64,000 bases of DNA from Peromyscus leucopus (GCF_004664715.2 NC_051083.1:114400534-114464533), one strand, 5' to 3'. Counted from the first letter of the stretch, positions 33,481-47,665 are shown. Numbers and translations: made by a program. The notes: generated by a model not told the origin, from the sequence alone.

Positions 33481-33754
33481 GGCCATGGGTTTTGGCCCAC
33501 GCCCAATCAGGAATTCATAGCAAATATCCTATATTTATGAAGGCAACACTGTATAGTGGAAGCGATATACCTGGGAGCCAGACAGATACAAACATTTAAC
33601 CATAGTTTTACTATTTATTACTTGTGTGACTTGACAGTCTACAAACTTTTTGATCAGTTTATTCACCTATAGCTGAAGATACTGATAATCTCTCAGGTGC
33701 TAAGATGATGGCAATCATTTTGTCACTTGCCACCCCCCCATTTTAAAATGTGTG

Positions 33755-34130
33755 TATAGTTTGTATGTCTGTATGTACACATGTTTTGAGTGTGTGTGGG
33801 TAAATGTGTGTGGATATGCATACTTGTGTGTGTGCATGTGGATGCCCGAGGGTGATGTTGGGAATCACCTTCTATGGCTTTTTGACCTTATTCATTGAGG
33901 TGGGGTCTCTAGGTCAAACCTAGAACTTGCTGATATGATTGTTCTTGTTAGTCAGCTTGCCCTATCTCCATTTCCTGACTATTCTTGCTGGTCAGCTTGC
34001 CGTGTTTCCTATCTGAGGCAGGAATTATAGGTGGGCCACAATGCCCACCATACCCACGCAACAGATATACGGGTTCTGAAGATCTCAATTCTGGCCCTCA
34101 TGTTTATGCAGAAAGTGAACAATGCCCCAG
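33755..34130 (-). mobile_element. composite rodent SINE, diverged
   Basis: TG-rich tail, TTCATTGAGGTGGGGTCTC, AGGAATTATAGGTGGGCCACAATGCCC, then ACGGGTTCTGAAGATC. This is the antisense order of composite B1/tRNA SINEs. Confidence 0.55.
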
Positions 34131-34299
34131 CCCCAGTGATAATTATTTTGATTTCTAATATTAACTAAATGGCAAACTGTTTTATAGTTAATGATTTTTA
34201 AGTAGACATGTTGATGTTTTAAAAAATATGCATTTTACCTGAGCATGCTCATTGCATGGTATCTTTAATGACCAAATGACACAGGTAATGTTTATCAAT

Positions 34300-34440
34300 T
34301 ACATCAGTTTTATAGATAAGGAAAATGAAAGACAAATAAGTTAGGAAATTGCCTAACTCACCACAGATATATGTAATTCTGGAGGTAGAATTACAATTTG
34401 GGAAAGTATGCTTCCAGAGCACACACTTTTAAACACTAAG
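34300..34440 (-). mobile_element. MIR relic
   Basis: TTTATAGATAAGGAAAATGAAAGAC and GGAAATTGCCTAACTCACCAC are antisense MIR blocks. Confidence 0.55.
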
Positions 34441-35422
34441 CTTTACATTATCACTAAGAATGCTGAGCACAATGCTTGAAACAAAACAAGCATGCTATCT
34501 TGTTTTGCACTCAATTACCTTCCTTTTCTTTCTTTTTTTCTTCTTGAGAAACAACCCGTCAGCTGCCCTGTGGGAGTATCTTCTTACACACTTTTGAGCT
34601 AGAACCAGAGGTTTCTCTTGTTGTTTGGGGTGCATTTGAAGACTCCCAGATATATTGCTTGTTACTTGAAGGTTATTTAGTGACTGTGAGCCAGGACACT
34701 AAGTTGAGGTTGGGTCCAGGGGACTTGAAAACTCATCAATCTCCACTGTAGGATCTTTTTTTAGCCAATAAGTGCAGAAGCACATCCTTCTGGGCTTTTC
34801 TGGACTATTGTAGTCAATACCCAATAACCACTTGGCTTCTTAACTTTCTTAGGTCAACAGAACTAATATCATCTTGGGCTAGGTAGAGTCAAATGGTTTA
34901 CTGTAGCACTCTAGTTTTAGAATGACATCATCACATTTATTTAATATAACTACACTTCCTATTTAGATAAAGAAATCCAAAATGAACAAATGTGCTTCAA
35001 AAAAGGCACCTCCTTCAACAGCTTCTCTAGTTTCATCTTGTTACCCATTTCATACCCCAATTTTGAAACAGACATGCTAAAATTATTATTGGGATCTCAG
35101 TTCTTGTAGTTATTGGTTTTTAACCAGAAGTCTCCATATTTAAGAAATCAACTAAATGCACTCTGGTTACTGAGCATATTCATTGTGTTAATGGTGGTGG
35201 CTAGAGTTGGGATAAGAGAAACAAGGAAAAGCAGTAGCATAAAATGAGTAACTTCCTAATGCTCTGTGGTCCATCCTTTCTGAAGGTGGTTGTATAAAAG
35301 GGTAGTTGGAAGCCCACTGCTATACCATTGAAAGTTTGGCAACCTCTTGAAAGAAAGAACAGTTTTGTAAGTAATCTACAAAATGCTTTGCTTTACTCCT
35401 GTTTGCTTTAGATATCGCTCCG

Positions 35423-35770
35423 TATGCTATGAATGTGTTGCTCTGATTATTAATAAATAAAAGTGCTGATTGGCCAGTAGCCAGGCAGGAAGTATAGGTG
35501 GGACAAAGAGAGAGGAGAATTCGGGGAACAGGAAGGCTGAGTCAGGAGTCTCCATCCAGACACAGAAGAAGCAAGATATAAAGATACCAATAAGCCACGA
35601 GGCACATGGCAAGGTATAGATTTAAAGAAATGGGTTAATTTAAGATGTAAGATCTAGCTAGCAAGAATCCTGAGCCATTAGGCCATACAGTTTTAATTAA
35701 TATAAACCTCTATGTGTTTATTTGGGTCTGAGTGGCTGTGGACCTGGGCAGGACTGGAGAAAACATGTTC
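35423..35770 (+). mobile_element. diverged solo LTR related to the ERV LTR
   Basis: GTGCTGATTGGCCAGTAGCCAGGCAGGAAG, ACATGGCAAGGTATAGATTTA and GGTTAATTTAAG are shared with the LTR at 11328-11724. Ends are eroded and no TSD is clear. Confidence 0.75.
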
Positions 35771-37630
35771 GAGTCAACTTCTTTGCCATAGGAGATAGAT
35801 TATAACAAAGATAAACATAGCATGAACTGCAGCTGTAATTAAGAGGGCTAGTCTGAATTCTGCTCTGCCATGTACTCCCTGTGCATTAATTATACTTGTG
35901 TTTGTCCAAGTGCCTTCAAACCGTGTAATTCTGTTCACTTGGAGTGTGGGCTAAATGAACAGGCAGATTTCTAGGGCCCACTGCTGAAATTTTTTATCTG
36001 CGTGGTGGAGAATCTGCCTTGTGAGCAAGTAGCCTAGGTAACTCTTATGGCTACTAAAATCTGAGAAACACAGAGCTTCAATTTCTTTAGATAATAATGA
36101 GACTGATACTATCCCTTCCATTACACTGTGCTGAAAATAACATGGGTAGTTAAAATGTGTTGCCCATACGTGAATCTATGCTTCTACACTAAAAGTAGAA
36201 TTCTGAACAAATGGAATAATTTTCTATTATTCAGTTGGTTGGTCTCTGAGACTATACTGTTGACTTGCTAGGCAAGGACACTAACCACAGGGTCATGGTC
36301 TAGGTCAGGGAGGTGGGACCCTAGCCATGATAACTATAAACAAGTCAAGTGTTAAATCCTAGTGATAATGGGAACTTTGGCTTGAGAACTAGCTGCCTCA
36401 GCAGGGTCAATCTCAACTCTTAAGGACAATGCTATATATACACTAAGAGCCATGGGAGGCAGTGACTAATGGTAGGATTTGTGTTGGGCCAGTAGCTCTG
36501 GCTCCTTCTGAACTTCTTTTTCCCTTTTACCTCTATGAAAGCAGAAACAGAAGTTCTAAACTTTACTCTCATTTGACAAATAATCTGAAAACAATATCCT
36601 TTACTATACAGATTTTCCTATCACTCCTATCACATTTCATGTTTCAAAATAACTCATTTTGTTTTTCTGAAAACTACTAACTTTTCATAAGCTACCAGCA
36701 TGCAATTGGCCAGAGCAACTAGAAAACTCTTAACCCTGCATTGTTTGGAGGATCTCCCGACACCTCTGACTCAAGAAGAAATATCTATACTGGATCTAGG
36801 TTATTTGCCTTCAGGACCATGCCAGATTTTGATAGTAAGACCCTATTGCTGGAGACACCATATAATTTGGTCACAGGACATGTGAAAATCAAGCTGAAAC
36901 TGACTGGGAAGCTTTCTCCCTACTAGCCAGTTTCCACAGTACTATAAGGTGCTATGTAAGCTGCTGTAGAAGAATGGTCATCAATAACCTTACCCAACTG
37001 TGAACACCATAAAAAAATGCCCAGCTTAGTGAGATATGCCCAAGGGTGCAATAATGGCATGAATGTTATGGGGTAACCAACTGCTTTATAATTGGATTTA
37101 AGGACCTCTTTACAGGAGGAAATACATGCCTGGTACTATAAATCTGGCCAACAATCCAAAGTTAGGGAACTCTTAGGCTCTAGGAATAAACCTATTGCTA
37201 TTATTTTGTTAGATAGATGTAGTATCAAACTGCCCTCTAAATTGAGGATTTCTATATGTATTGATTAGTTTAGCTCCCAGACTTCATCAATGAAGTTTCT
37301 TTGTACATTGGACAATGATAAAATTGCAGAAGTAAGTGTCAGTGGAAGAATCAGCCACAAATGAGACATCTATATCATACCTTGTTTTCAAGGCTTAGAC
37401 ATCATCACAGAAAAGGGGAAAGAAAGATTATAAGAGCTAGAGGTCAGGCAGGACTGTAGTGAAAGTGTCTTCTGGATAGGATAGGAAAACTGCACTCATG
37501 AGCTCATAGCAACTGTGGTTGCCTGCCCAAAACAGGTATAAAATCAAGCTAGTCAACATTACAATATGGACAGGGGAGGGTCTCAAGAGCTATCTTCTCT
37601 ACCTGGGGAGTTACTCATAGTTAATAGCTT

Positions 37631-37632
<2 letters not shown>

Positions 37633-37689
<57 letters not shown>
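37633..37689 (+). repeat. (GA)n microsatellite
   Basis: About 28 GA units within the L1 3'-UTR. Confidence 0.97.
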
Positions 37690-37691
<2 letters not shown>

Positions 37692-37754
37692 TTTTCTTTT
37701 GGGGTGTGTTCACTTATAGGTTGATTATGATCCAGTTGATGGCTCCATATCTAT

Positions 37755-37756
<2 letters not shown>

Positions 37757-37802
<46 letters not shown>
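37757..37802 (+). repeat. (TA)n microsatellite
   Basis: TA run about 70 bases after the GA run, in the same L1 3'-UTR. Confidence 0.95.
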
Positions 37803-37804
<2 letters not shown>

Positions 37805-37939
37805 GAAATACAAATTGTATACAGTGGTCTGTATATAAAAAAGAGGATATGAAGTCAGGAGGGGATATGGGATTGAGGGGTGGCTCTGGGGGTAACTAAG
37901 GGGAACAGTGTTCAAAATACATTGTATATGAATGCATGA

Positions 37940-38180
<241 letters not shown>

Positions 38181-38284
38181 AAGAAGTATAAGAGAATTCT
38201 CTACCCTTAATACAGTATGACCCTGATTGAAGAAAACTGAGGCTATAACAGCAGTTAAGATCAATCTTTGCATTACAATTGCAT

Positions 38285-38460
38285 TCTAATCCTGGCCTAC
38301 CACTAATTAGCTGTGTAATGCTTGGGAAGTGAATTAAAGTTTCTGCACTTCATTTTTATAAGTCTAAAAATGAGGATGATAGTGGTGCTTGTCTCATAGA
38401 GTGGTAGTGAAAATTAAAAGAGAAAGTAAGTGAAAAGGTCTACTGTAGTATTTAGCTCAA
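38285..38460 (+). mobile_element. MIR relic
   Basis: ACTAATTAGCTGTGTAATGCTTGG, AAAAATGAGGATGATAGTGG and TCTCATAGAGTGGTAGTGA follow the MIR core. Confidence 0.65.
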
Positions 38461-38803
38461 TAAGACGGTTGCAGAATGAGTAATTACTAACGTAGTAACA
38501 GTTGTGAGCTTTGCCTCTGCTATTTTATGAAAAATGGGTGTCAGAGGTGAGAAGAGGAGAATATTTTGATTCCTTCATGGAGAATGGGCATGAAGGAACC
38601 AGTTATCAATATTATCAGGGAATATAGTAACAATAACAACATCAACAAAAGAACAGGATGGCTTCTTTTTGTCTTTATACCAAGAACACTGCCCAGTCCA
38701 ATTAAATTTCCTTGTCCAATTGGTGCATTTTATTTTATGTATTTAAATTATTATTTATTTTAACTATAATCAATAATAACTACTTACCACAGTAATATTA
38801 CTA

Positions 38804-38960
38804 TTGTGTGTGTAACAAGTGTGGAGGTGCACGTGTATGGATATCAGAGTATAACTTTGTGGAGTTGGTTTTCTCTTCATATGGGTTCTGGGGATGAAAT
38901 ATAGCTCATTGGGCTGGTGTGGCAAGTGCTTTACATGCTGAGCTGCCTCAATAGTCCCAA
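38804..38960 (-). mobile_element. B3 SINE, antisense
   Basis: TGTGGAGGTGCACGTG, ACTTTGTGGAGTTGGTTTTCTC, ATGGGTTCTGGGGATGAA, TGCTTTACATGCTGAGC. Confidence 0.7.
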
Positions 38961-40520
38961 TTGATGCATTTTAGAAAAGTACTGCTTATCCTGTAAACAT
39001 TTTTCAGTGTTACCCTTCTACTCCAGTTTATACCCCAACCTCACCAGAACAATTTCCAAAGCTCATTTGCTTTTTAGTCCTCAAGAAACATGGGTGGCAT
39101 TTGTATCCACACTTTCTCTTCTGATCCTCCCGCATCTGTGGTGAGAGAAAGATAGAACTACTCTCACGGTAACATCTTAGTTATTCATGACAATGCTTGG
39201 AAGACTACAGGCAAGGACTGTTCTTTATTTCCAAGTTTCTAACAAAGACAAAGGGAGGTTAAGGTCATAACTGACCTCTGTGACAGCTGGGCAGAGGAAG
39301 CCCATTGTATCAGTCTACTCTAGGAACAATTTGTATTCAAGCAAATTTCATTGTCAGTTTATGATTCTGAGAAAACATTACTAATTTTTCCTTTTCCTGG
39401 AAACTATCTTATATATGTCATATTTTGCCCCATTTAGCCCCACAGCTTTTCTGAATATTTTAATGCAGCAACAGTGGTCCAAACAGCAAAAGATGTGAGT
39501 TATTAACTTTCTTTCCTTTGTATGCATTTCTGCTGTTGACTTAAAATTTCTTCCTGAGTGAATCTCTAGGTCACTAGGGATATCATTTTTAATCCATATG
39601 TATGTGTGTTTAATGGCATTAATGTGGAGGAGACAAAATTTATTTTAAAAAATACAAGGCATCTAATTTGGCAATGATCGCCAGAGCAAACCTTAAAGGG
39701 ACTGGTAGAGTAAATTTGATTCTAAAATGACAACAAAGGGTGAATTCCCTGTAAATAGTGAATTGGAAAGAAAATCAGCCTGGGAGTATTTGCTTATCCA
39801 CTTACTTCCACATGGAAGAAAAGTTGTAATTTCTGACAGCCCACGCTTACATGTTGTCTAAGTTGGCCAGAGAGAAACCAATACACAAGCCATTTACTGC
39901 ATTCTCTATCAGGTTCAAGACCAAGGAAAGCCAGCAAGTCTTTAGGTAACAATGTATAAATTCATGGTTACAGTTAAGGCATTCAACATCAAATCTCCAA
40001 AGGACCATGCAAGTGTTCTTATCTCACAGAAGCTAGAAGCTCTTTGTGAGAAAGAAGGTAAAGTGAGAGTCAAGGTCATGTAAATACTCAAAGATTGCAG
40101 GACTGGTCTGGGAAAGCATACCTTCCAATACATATCAGCACTTCTGAGATCTGACTGGCATGTTATGGGAGACACTGCCAGAGTAAACTGGCCAAGGTTT
40201 TTTTTTTTTTTTATAATCAACATACATCTCATTTTCAAGAGCAGTAAAGCTATTCCTGTATATCAAATCCTATTTTTTCTACTGACTCATACTGTCCTTT
40301 TCTGTTTTTTTTTTTTTAAATTATCTATTCTTTGGTAAGTGAATATAATTATTTAGATCATGTCCACTTCTCACGCTATTCTCCAACTCCTTCCAGTATC
40401 TCCTGTGTAGCCTCCTCCTAACTTTAGGTTTTCTTTTTATTTCTTAAAAAACAAAACAAAACCCCCTGAATACAGCTGGTGCTAACTGCTATCTTTTAAT
40501 TAAAGACTGAGCCATTATGA
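38961..40520. other. unassigned intron sequence, candidate conserved element
   Basis: No repeat recognised. The part at about 39590-39900 is AT-rich, low in CpG, and contains TAATGGCATTAATGTGG and GGCAATGATCGCCAGAGC, which look like constrained non-coding sequence. Conservation is a guess. Confidence 0.35.
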
Positions 40521-40526
40521 AAGAAT

Positions 40527-40585
40527 ATATATATATATATAAAATAATATGTATATATATATATATAATATATATAATATACACT
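40527..40585 (+). repeat. AT-rich microsatellite
   Basis: Interrupted TA runs. Confidence 0.9.
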
Positions 40586-40761
40586 ATATAAAATGTAGTA
40601 AAGACTGTGTACCCAATATGTGGTTTAAGAAAATAATGACAAAGATTTTTATGTAAATAATTCCTTGCTTATCTTCACAATTCTAATACGTATCCTGAAT
40701 GTATCACTTCAAAAATATTTTATCTCATTTCTAAAGGATTCTTTAGTTGTCAAGAGCTTAC

Positions 40762-41179
40762 TGCTTCTGCTAGAGTTTCTATTGCTTTGAATAAAGACCA
40801 TGACCAAAGCAACTTGGGAAAGAAGGGATTTATTTCAGCTTACAGGTCCACATCACAGGTTCATCATTGAAGGAAGTTAGGGCAGGAACTGGAGCAGGGC
40901 AGAAACCTGGAGAGAGGAACTCTATCAGAAGCCACAGAGGGGTGTTGTTTACTAGTGTCGTCCTTAGGTTTACTCAGCCTTCTTACTTCCAGCACCCAGG
41001 AAGCCCGTCTTTGGTGGCACCGCCCACAGTGAGCTGGGCCCTCCCCCATCAATCATCAATCAAGAAAATGCACTACAGACTTGCCCACAGGCCAATTTCA
41101 GGGAAGAATTTTCTCAACTGAGGTTCCCTCTCCCCAAATGACTAGTCTGTGTCAAGATGACATCAATCTAGTCAGCATA
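40762..41179 (-). mobile_element. solo LTR, MaLR-like, with TSD
   Basis: Antisense copy of the family at 13005-13417: GAGTTTCTATTGCTTTGAA...AGGTTCCCTCTCCCCAAATG...GTCAGCATA. The flanks CTTAC (40757-40761) and GTTAC (41180-41184) share four of five bases. Confidence 0.8.
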
Positions 41180-41464
41180 GTTACTCTGCTCTCACTCTCT
41201 GCCTGCTTCTCCACTCTCCAACCTTCCTTTCTAGATCAGTAGTTTGTGATCTAGGAACAAACACGAGTGCCAAAGATATCATTTAGCAGTAAATCCACAT
41301 GTGAAGGCACTAATTCCCCAGTAATGTGGCTACTTTCCATTTGCTTTTAAAGTGAATCCCTGCAGGGCCTGGATTTGTTGATCAGGAATTTCAGAGGAGA
41401 TTGGGGACTGTAGAGGTGGCAGTGTGCTGGACTGAATGGTGACAAGGCAGTGTGTATTGCCTAC

Positions 41465-41600
41465 CATGAGTACCTCAGAAGACAATGCAAGTCACTTCAT
41501 GTCTGCGTCTCTGGGCCTCGGATTTTTTTCATCATGAAAGCACAGACAACAATTATAACAATCGGTCAGGGTTGTTGAGATAGTTAAACAAGAGTTGTCA
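41465..41600 (+). mobile_element. MIR relic
   Basis: AAGTCACTTCATGTCTGCG, CTCTGGGCCTCGG, GTCAGGGTTGTTGAGATAG. Confidence 0.55.
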
Positions 41601-44600
41601 ACTGCAAACGGATTGGGAAAGTTGTAAAATATTGTGGGGATGTTAGTTGTCAGTTGTGCTGCTGTTCTGCTGCTATTGTTGATGGCATATTATCAATTCT
41701 ATTAAAGTCAAGGCAAAAGGCTATACAGGAATTTTATGAGCACAGACAGACTTAATCTGTAGGTTCATTTTCATGGGCTTTCTAGCAAAACTGGCAGAAC
41801 ATGGGCAAAATTAACATTTCTTCTCTCATGTTGTCTTCCTGATCTGTGTGGAAAGTTTCCATCTTTATACTTCCTACAATCCCTACTATACCTGCTCTGT
41901 CTGTGTGTGTGTAAGTTGTGTTGTCTCTGATCTACATAAGTACTAGAACAAAAGGTAATCGCATATTACAAATATGTATACTTTTCTCATTGCAATCATT
42001 TCTCACAGGACAGTGTTGCTATCTCAAATAGAAATGAATGTAAGATGTGTTTATCACTCGATCACTTTGTGCCCGAGGAACCTTCTGCAACTCCTAACTT
42101 TTGCCAGTGTGATAAGAACATAGCCATTTGCATAGCATTTCCAATTTGTTTAATAAAAAAAAGGGGGGGGTTGTCTCCTGGAAGATCTATGAGAAAGAGA
42201 GCAAGCAGTGGTAAGCTTTCACAAAGGATATAATCAAATCTGTATATGGGCAGAAACACACACAAGAGACGCTCCATAAAACTGCTGGCAATTATTTCTA
42301 TGAACAGACATACATTTCAAACAATTCCCCACAGCTGCCTCAGGTGTTGAAGGAAGAGATTCAGACAACTGAAAGGAATTATTGATCATATTTTTGAACA
42401 TGGAGCTAGGCTACCTGCTTTGGTGCCCAGAGTGGGTGAAAGAGGATGAACACTGGTCATGTACCCACACATGTTTCCCAGCCCTAGGGCCAGACAGCCA
42501 CATGCCCATCTGGTGTGAAAAAAAAAAAGAGGGCTTAAGCAAACAGGACAGGCTGTTTGACCTCAGAGGTTGTTAGTCTCTTGCCCTCCGCCTAACAGCT
42601 GACGCCTGAAACAAATAGGCCAGCCGACATGGCCCACAGAGGAGCCAATACGGGGTTCCAGCTGAGGGACAGCTGCAGTTATGGCAACAAATGCCCAGGA
42701 ATGAGTTAACACCAGTCAAAGGGGTTAATGAGACAGGCAAGGGCTTTTATACAAATGTATAGGGAAACAAGTGCAATGTAGCCAGAATGAGGTCCATTAA
42801 TAAAGCCCAGTGATAAAATCTACCACCATGCGTAAATTGGACTTTGCTACTTAAAGTGCTTTTCTAAATCCGTCCTCTGTGTTCTAGCTGTTCATTGAGA
42901 AATAAAGCTTTAAAAAAGGGAATAAAAACAATATTTTAGCATGCAATGTAAAATGAGAAAATAGGATAAGCACAGGGTAAATATTAGATTTCCAAACAAA
43001 GAAAGGAAGAGAAACAAAAGACAGACGTACAACTATGTTCAGAATATGTTCAAACAGCTTGTCATTACTAACAATCACCACATGAGAATAAATTCCTCCT
43101 CTCCATGTGTAGCCCATGCTGCATTATTATGATGCATTAAATTCAATCTGAGTACTAATGATAATGGGTGGTCTTGTAGCTAAACATGGCCCCCAATTAC
43201 TACTGAGTGCCTCTCCTTTTGTGCCTACAAATCAACTGTCATCAATATTCTCTCATAGAATGTTTTCTTATCAGCATTGTGTCCTCAAAACATCCCTGGA
43301 AAGCAGATCGATATTGATGAGCTCTGCCGAGGAAAACAGAAAGGTATAGAGAATTTAAGTGAAAATGAAAAGAAATGGCACCACCATTGCAAAACAGGAT
43401 TTGTGTTATAAAGAGAGCAGTCATGGGGGCTTTGGGGCTGTAATTTCAAGAGGGCATAATTTAGGGAATGCAATGAGTCCTGGTTTTCAGTCCCCTCTCA
43501 ACTCCAGTGAAAAGCACATAATCCTTAACCACTGCACTTGGCAAAATTGTATTGTAGCTTGTAGCACAGAACCATGGAGTGTGTTTTTACTTCTGAAGAG
43601 TACAGTGTAACCTCAGAGGTAAAATTTTACTTCTAAGAAGAAAATGGTACATCTGAGTTCTGAACCCAGTATAATCCATTTGGATTGTGTTCCCTAGTTA
43701 CAAATAAACTAACATACACTTATGGAGCCTCTATAGTGCTACTTTCTAAAGGCTGAGAGAGACAGGAAAAACAGGAAACTCAGACGAAACGAAGTCCTTC
43801 CTTAAGCAAACTTATAAGGGAGGAGTAGGCAAATTCTTGCACAAAGTAAAGGCCAAACAAGACTCCATAAAAAGCCTAAGTAGATTTTTCTGCGTGTATA
43901 AATGACAAGAAACTACATGAATGCTTCTTGTAGAACTTGAACTGATGACTATTTTGGACACACCCATCAGGGTGCACGGTACTAGGATTGGCCAAAGGAG
44001 GTGAGCTGTAAAGACTAACCCTGTGTTAAACTGGGAAGACAGATAAGGTTAAAGGGAACCAGCACGGAGGTGTCTGGCATTATCTAAATGTGATTATATC
44101 TTTTTTGAGTCAAATTCCACTGATAGGTCTTGCTTTCCCAGGGGCATCACTTCTCAGACACAAGCAAGCTTAGAAGTCATTTGGTAAGAAATAGTTCTTA
44201 ACTCTGACATGAGCAGTTAGGAGGAAAGGATGAGCAGACACTTGCTTTGGGAGCAAAGGTGCTGAGCTTAATGCCCATCATCTCCTGGAGATTATGATAT
44301 ATTATATACACACATGAAATCACTGTAGCTGCTTGCTATTTCCAAGGGGTTAGAGTCGACAGCCTTTTATCTCCAAATGTCTGGTTTTCAATCTGGCTGT
44401 ATCTTGAAATCTGTTTTGAATACAACTTAGAGAGGTTTTGGCCAAGCATGCAGGGACTAACCTTCAAGCACAACAGAACACTAGGAGAGCAGCCTGACCT
44501 TTGCAATAAATTTAATTTGATGCTTACAATCTAACCTAGAGTCTGTAGTCTTTATTCACATGACAGAGTCACAAGGCAATTTAGCAGGCATTATTAAAGT

Positions 44601-46240
44601 CCAGTTAAGCTCATCAGAGGGAAGAATTGAGGGTGATGTATTTCAGGATACCAGTGCCTTGGCAGAACTGTGTGTGGAAGGAGCTACAGACTTTTAGAAA
44701 TAAAGTATAAGAGGCCGTACTTCTTATATACATGTAGCATATAATAAACACCTAGCAAGAACTGATTTAGAGAATGAGGCTAGTGAGTAAGGTGATACCA
44801 ATGTCTGATAACTAGCCAACCTATTCTCTACCACATATAGACGAAACTTCAAGCTTGATAAGCTTCCTACATATGGAGGTTATTTAGCAAACATCAGAGA
44901 GCTCAGGGTGAAGATAGAAAGAAGGTGCATAGGTTGGGGATGGTACAAGCATGGCTCCCTTCTACATGATTTTTCTTATGGCAGCTGGTGGTAATGAGTC
45001 TGTAGCTGTGGTCTATTATTCAAAAACAAAGAAGCACAAGGGATAGTAACATATAGGGAAGGATGCACCTTCCTCAAATGAACTAAGAGACTCTCCACAG
45101 GAGGACCCTGTTGGGTTTCCAGAAAGCCTCTGTAACAGTAGTCCCAACTAAGCACTACCCAGGAGGAACTAGCATTCCAGTCACTATGTTCTAACAAGTA
45201 TATTATATATACAAAGGCCTATGACTCCATGCAAAGTGGGAAAGCTTCACTTGATTTAGGCAATACAATAATGGAGATTTTGGAATCTGATTCTTTACTT
45301 GAACATTCATTATAATGATCCATTCTACTCTTCTTTCTTTACCAGTGATATTTACATTCCATTATCAAATATAATTCATAGAGGATGACAACGAAATAAA
45401 AATTATCTAATTTGTTCCCATCACAGGAGCAGAAGGAATCCTTCAATGCAATGGTCTGTTTTTACATTACTCTATTCATATCAGTAGGTTTATTTTTAAT
45501 AGTTAAGGTTTATGGCATTAAATCTCATTGGTCATCACAGAATCAGTACACATTTAACATCGCAGAGATATCCAGTTTTGAGTAAGGGACCTTCCTCATT
45601 TATTTCCCAGGAACTGAACATTTCTCAGACTGAGATTATTTTGTAGCACAGAAAGAGTGCTGGTTTTGTACCTTTCTAAGAGATATTCACCATTAGTGTG
45701 ATTCTCTAAATGGCAATTCAAATTTTGCCTTATATGAATAGTCAACTAGGTACCTGAAAGATTTCCCTGCTAGGTTGTAAAAGCTCCTAATGGCAGGGAA
45801 GGTATGCAATACACTTTTCAATTATGCCACCCCTCCCACAATATAATGAACAAATAGCCATCACAATTCTATTATACTTTCTTTTTCAATATGATGGCAC
45901 TATTGACTGTATGATAATGCCTGACCATAATTGTGGCTCTCACTATTTGTTGATTCTTTAAAAGTAGAAGTGCTATTGTGAAATTTTATATATATTTCCT
46001 TCAAGTTAATACTGCTACTATTTCCCATGTTTATATCTTCTAACATTAATTATACTTATTTTATATAACAATTACTAAACTATGAGGATTCTCCTGACAT
46101 GTTGATTAATTTTACCTAAAACATGTTCACAAATAGTTATGAGTAATATCAGGGCACTCAGGAATAAAGTTTAAAACACTCAAACATCAGAATGACATTG
46201 GCAACCAAACATAAAAGGATACATTTTATCACTGGAGATG
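41601..46240. other. 4.6 kb with no gene or clear repeat
   Basis: The longest repeat-poor stretch of the window. 42590-42870 contains TATAA-like and GGTTAATGA/GAGTTAACACC motifs and reads like single-copy DNA. No splice-bounded open frame was found on the minus strand that resembles the expected upstream ENOX2 exon. Confidence 0.45.
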
Positions 46241-46254
46241 GTCTGGAAGATACT

Positions 46255-46404
46255 TTATTTTTTGGTTTTTAGAGACAGGGTTGCTTTGTGTACCTTTGGC
46301 TGTCCTGGAACTCACTTTGTAGACCAGGCTGGCCTCGAACTCTGAGATCCTAAAGACCCTGCCTCCTGAGTGTTGGGATTAAAGGTACGCACCACTGCTC
46401 AGCT
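46255..46404 (-). mobile_element. B1 SINE with TSD
   Basis: Antisense B1 (AGAGACAGGGTTGCTTTGTG...TGAGTGTTGGGATTAAAGG). GAAGATACT before and GAAAGATACT after it. Confidence 0.9.
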
Positions 46405-46561
46405 TGAAAGATACTCCTGCTATGATGTTATTGCAACTTGGAAAAATAGCACAGTGCTCTTGGTGACAAGGGATCATTTAGAGGGCTCCCAAAAGTGCCC
46501 ACTTACCAACCAGTGCAGAAAGTCTTTCAATATATTAAAAAAATTATGATTTATTTTTAAA

Positions 46562-46738
46562 TTATGTTGATGTGTCTGTGTGGGAGTAGTATATATGAGT
46601 GCAGGTGCCCAAGGTCAGTTGGATCCCATAGAGCTCGAGTTATAGGTGGTTGAGAGCTGGCAGATGTGGGTGCTAGGAACCAAATTCAGGGCTTCTGGAA
46701 GAGCAGCATGTGTTCTTAACCATTTAGCTGTCTGGAGG
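46562..46738 (-). mobile_element. B2-type SINE, antisense
   Basis: ATCCCATAGAGCTCGAGTTATAGG, GTGGGTGCTAGGAACCAAATTC, GGAAGAGCAGCATGTG, CTTAACCATTTAGCTGTCTGG. Confidence 0.75.
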
Positions 46739-46744
46739 GCAAGG

Positions 46745-47515
46745 GGGCAGCAAAGAAACTCAACAAGCAATAGCCTATAGGCTATTGTCACTGTACTTCT
46801 TTGCCTCCCAGAACTTGAGGAAAGACTCTACTGTTGAAGATACTACACACTTTGAACACAGGACCTGAAGGAATAGAGCTGGAACAGACCCTGTAGCCTC
46901 CTCCCTGAGGACTAGCCAAGGGAGAAAAAGCATTGATAGTTCTACTCAGTTGTAAAGCCTACAAACACAATTATGACAGGCCTAGCAAGATATTCAATAG
47001 TATAGTAGTGGCACTTTTATCTTGGTGGTAACCAATAGCTATTTAATTGAACTTAAGACCTATTCAGTAGAAAGGGATTCATGCCTAGTACTACAAACAT
47101 AGGCAACTACCCCAATTACCCATAGCTGAAGAGATCATAGGCCCTAGAGGAGAACCTACTACTACTACTACTATTTTCCTAAACCAATATACCTTCTAAC
47201 CGCATTGTAAGTATTTGTTCTTATATGCCCAGACAATTATAACTCTTATCACTCATCAAAGAAACTTCTTTTTGCAGCAAACAGAGACTATTACAGAGTT
47301 TCACAACCAGTCAAAATGTAGAGTACAACTGGCCATGGCTACCCACCCTCAACTGATACATCGTAGCACGATCCCTACACACAAGGTGCAGGAAACATGA
47401 TAGAAGTAGAAGAGTAACAGTTGCAAAAGCCATAGGACCAGAATGCCTCCTGAGAGACAGTGTCTTCTAGACATGACAGAGAAGCTGTGGCCATGAAGTT
47501 TATCCTCTTCAACAC

Positions 47516-47565
<50 letters not shown>

Positions 47566-47665
47566 TGATGGAGTGGGAGGCACAGGAAGAATTGCAGTGG
47601 GAAGCGAGACAGGTGGAAATGATGTAGAGTACTCACAAAATTCTCAAAGTAATAAAAAAAGGTAA
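46745..47665 (+). mobile_element. L1 (Lx-type) 3'-UTR
   Basis: TTGAGGAAAGACTCTACTG, GGTGGTAACCAATAGCTATTTA, CATAGCTGAAGAGATCATAGG, ATGACAGAGAAGCTGTGGCC. A GT microsatellite (47517-47561) precedes the A-rich end. No ORF2. Confidence 0.7.
47517..47561 (+). repeat. (GT)n microsatellite
   Basis: About 22 GT units. Confidence 0.97.

Noticed and set aside
36741..36926. Two overlapping 61-codon plus-strand frames
   Set aside because: Both lie in an Lx-type L1 3'-UTR.
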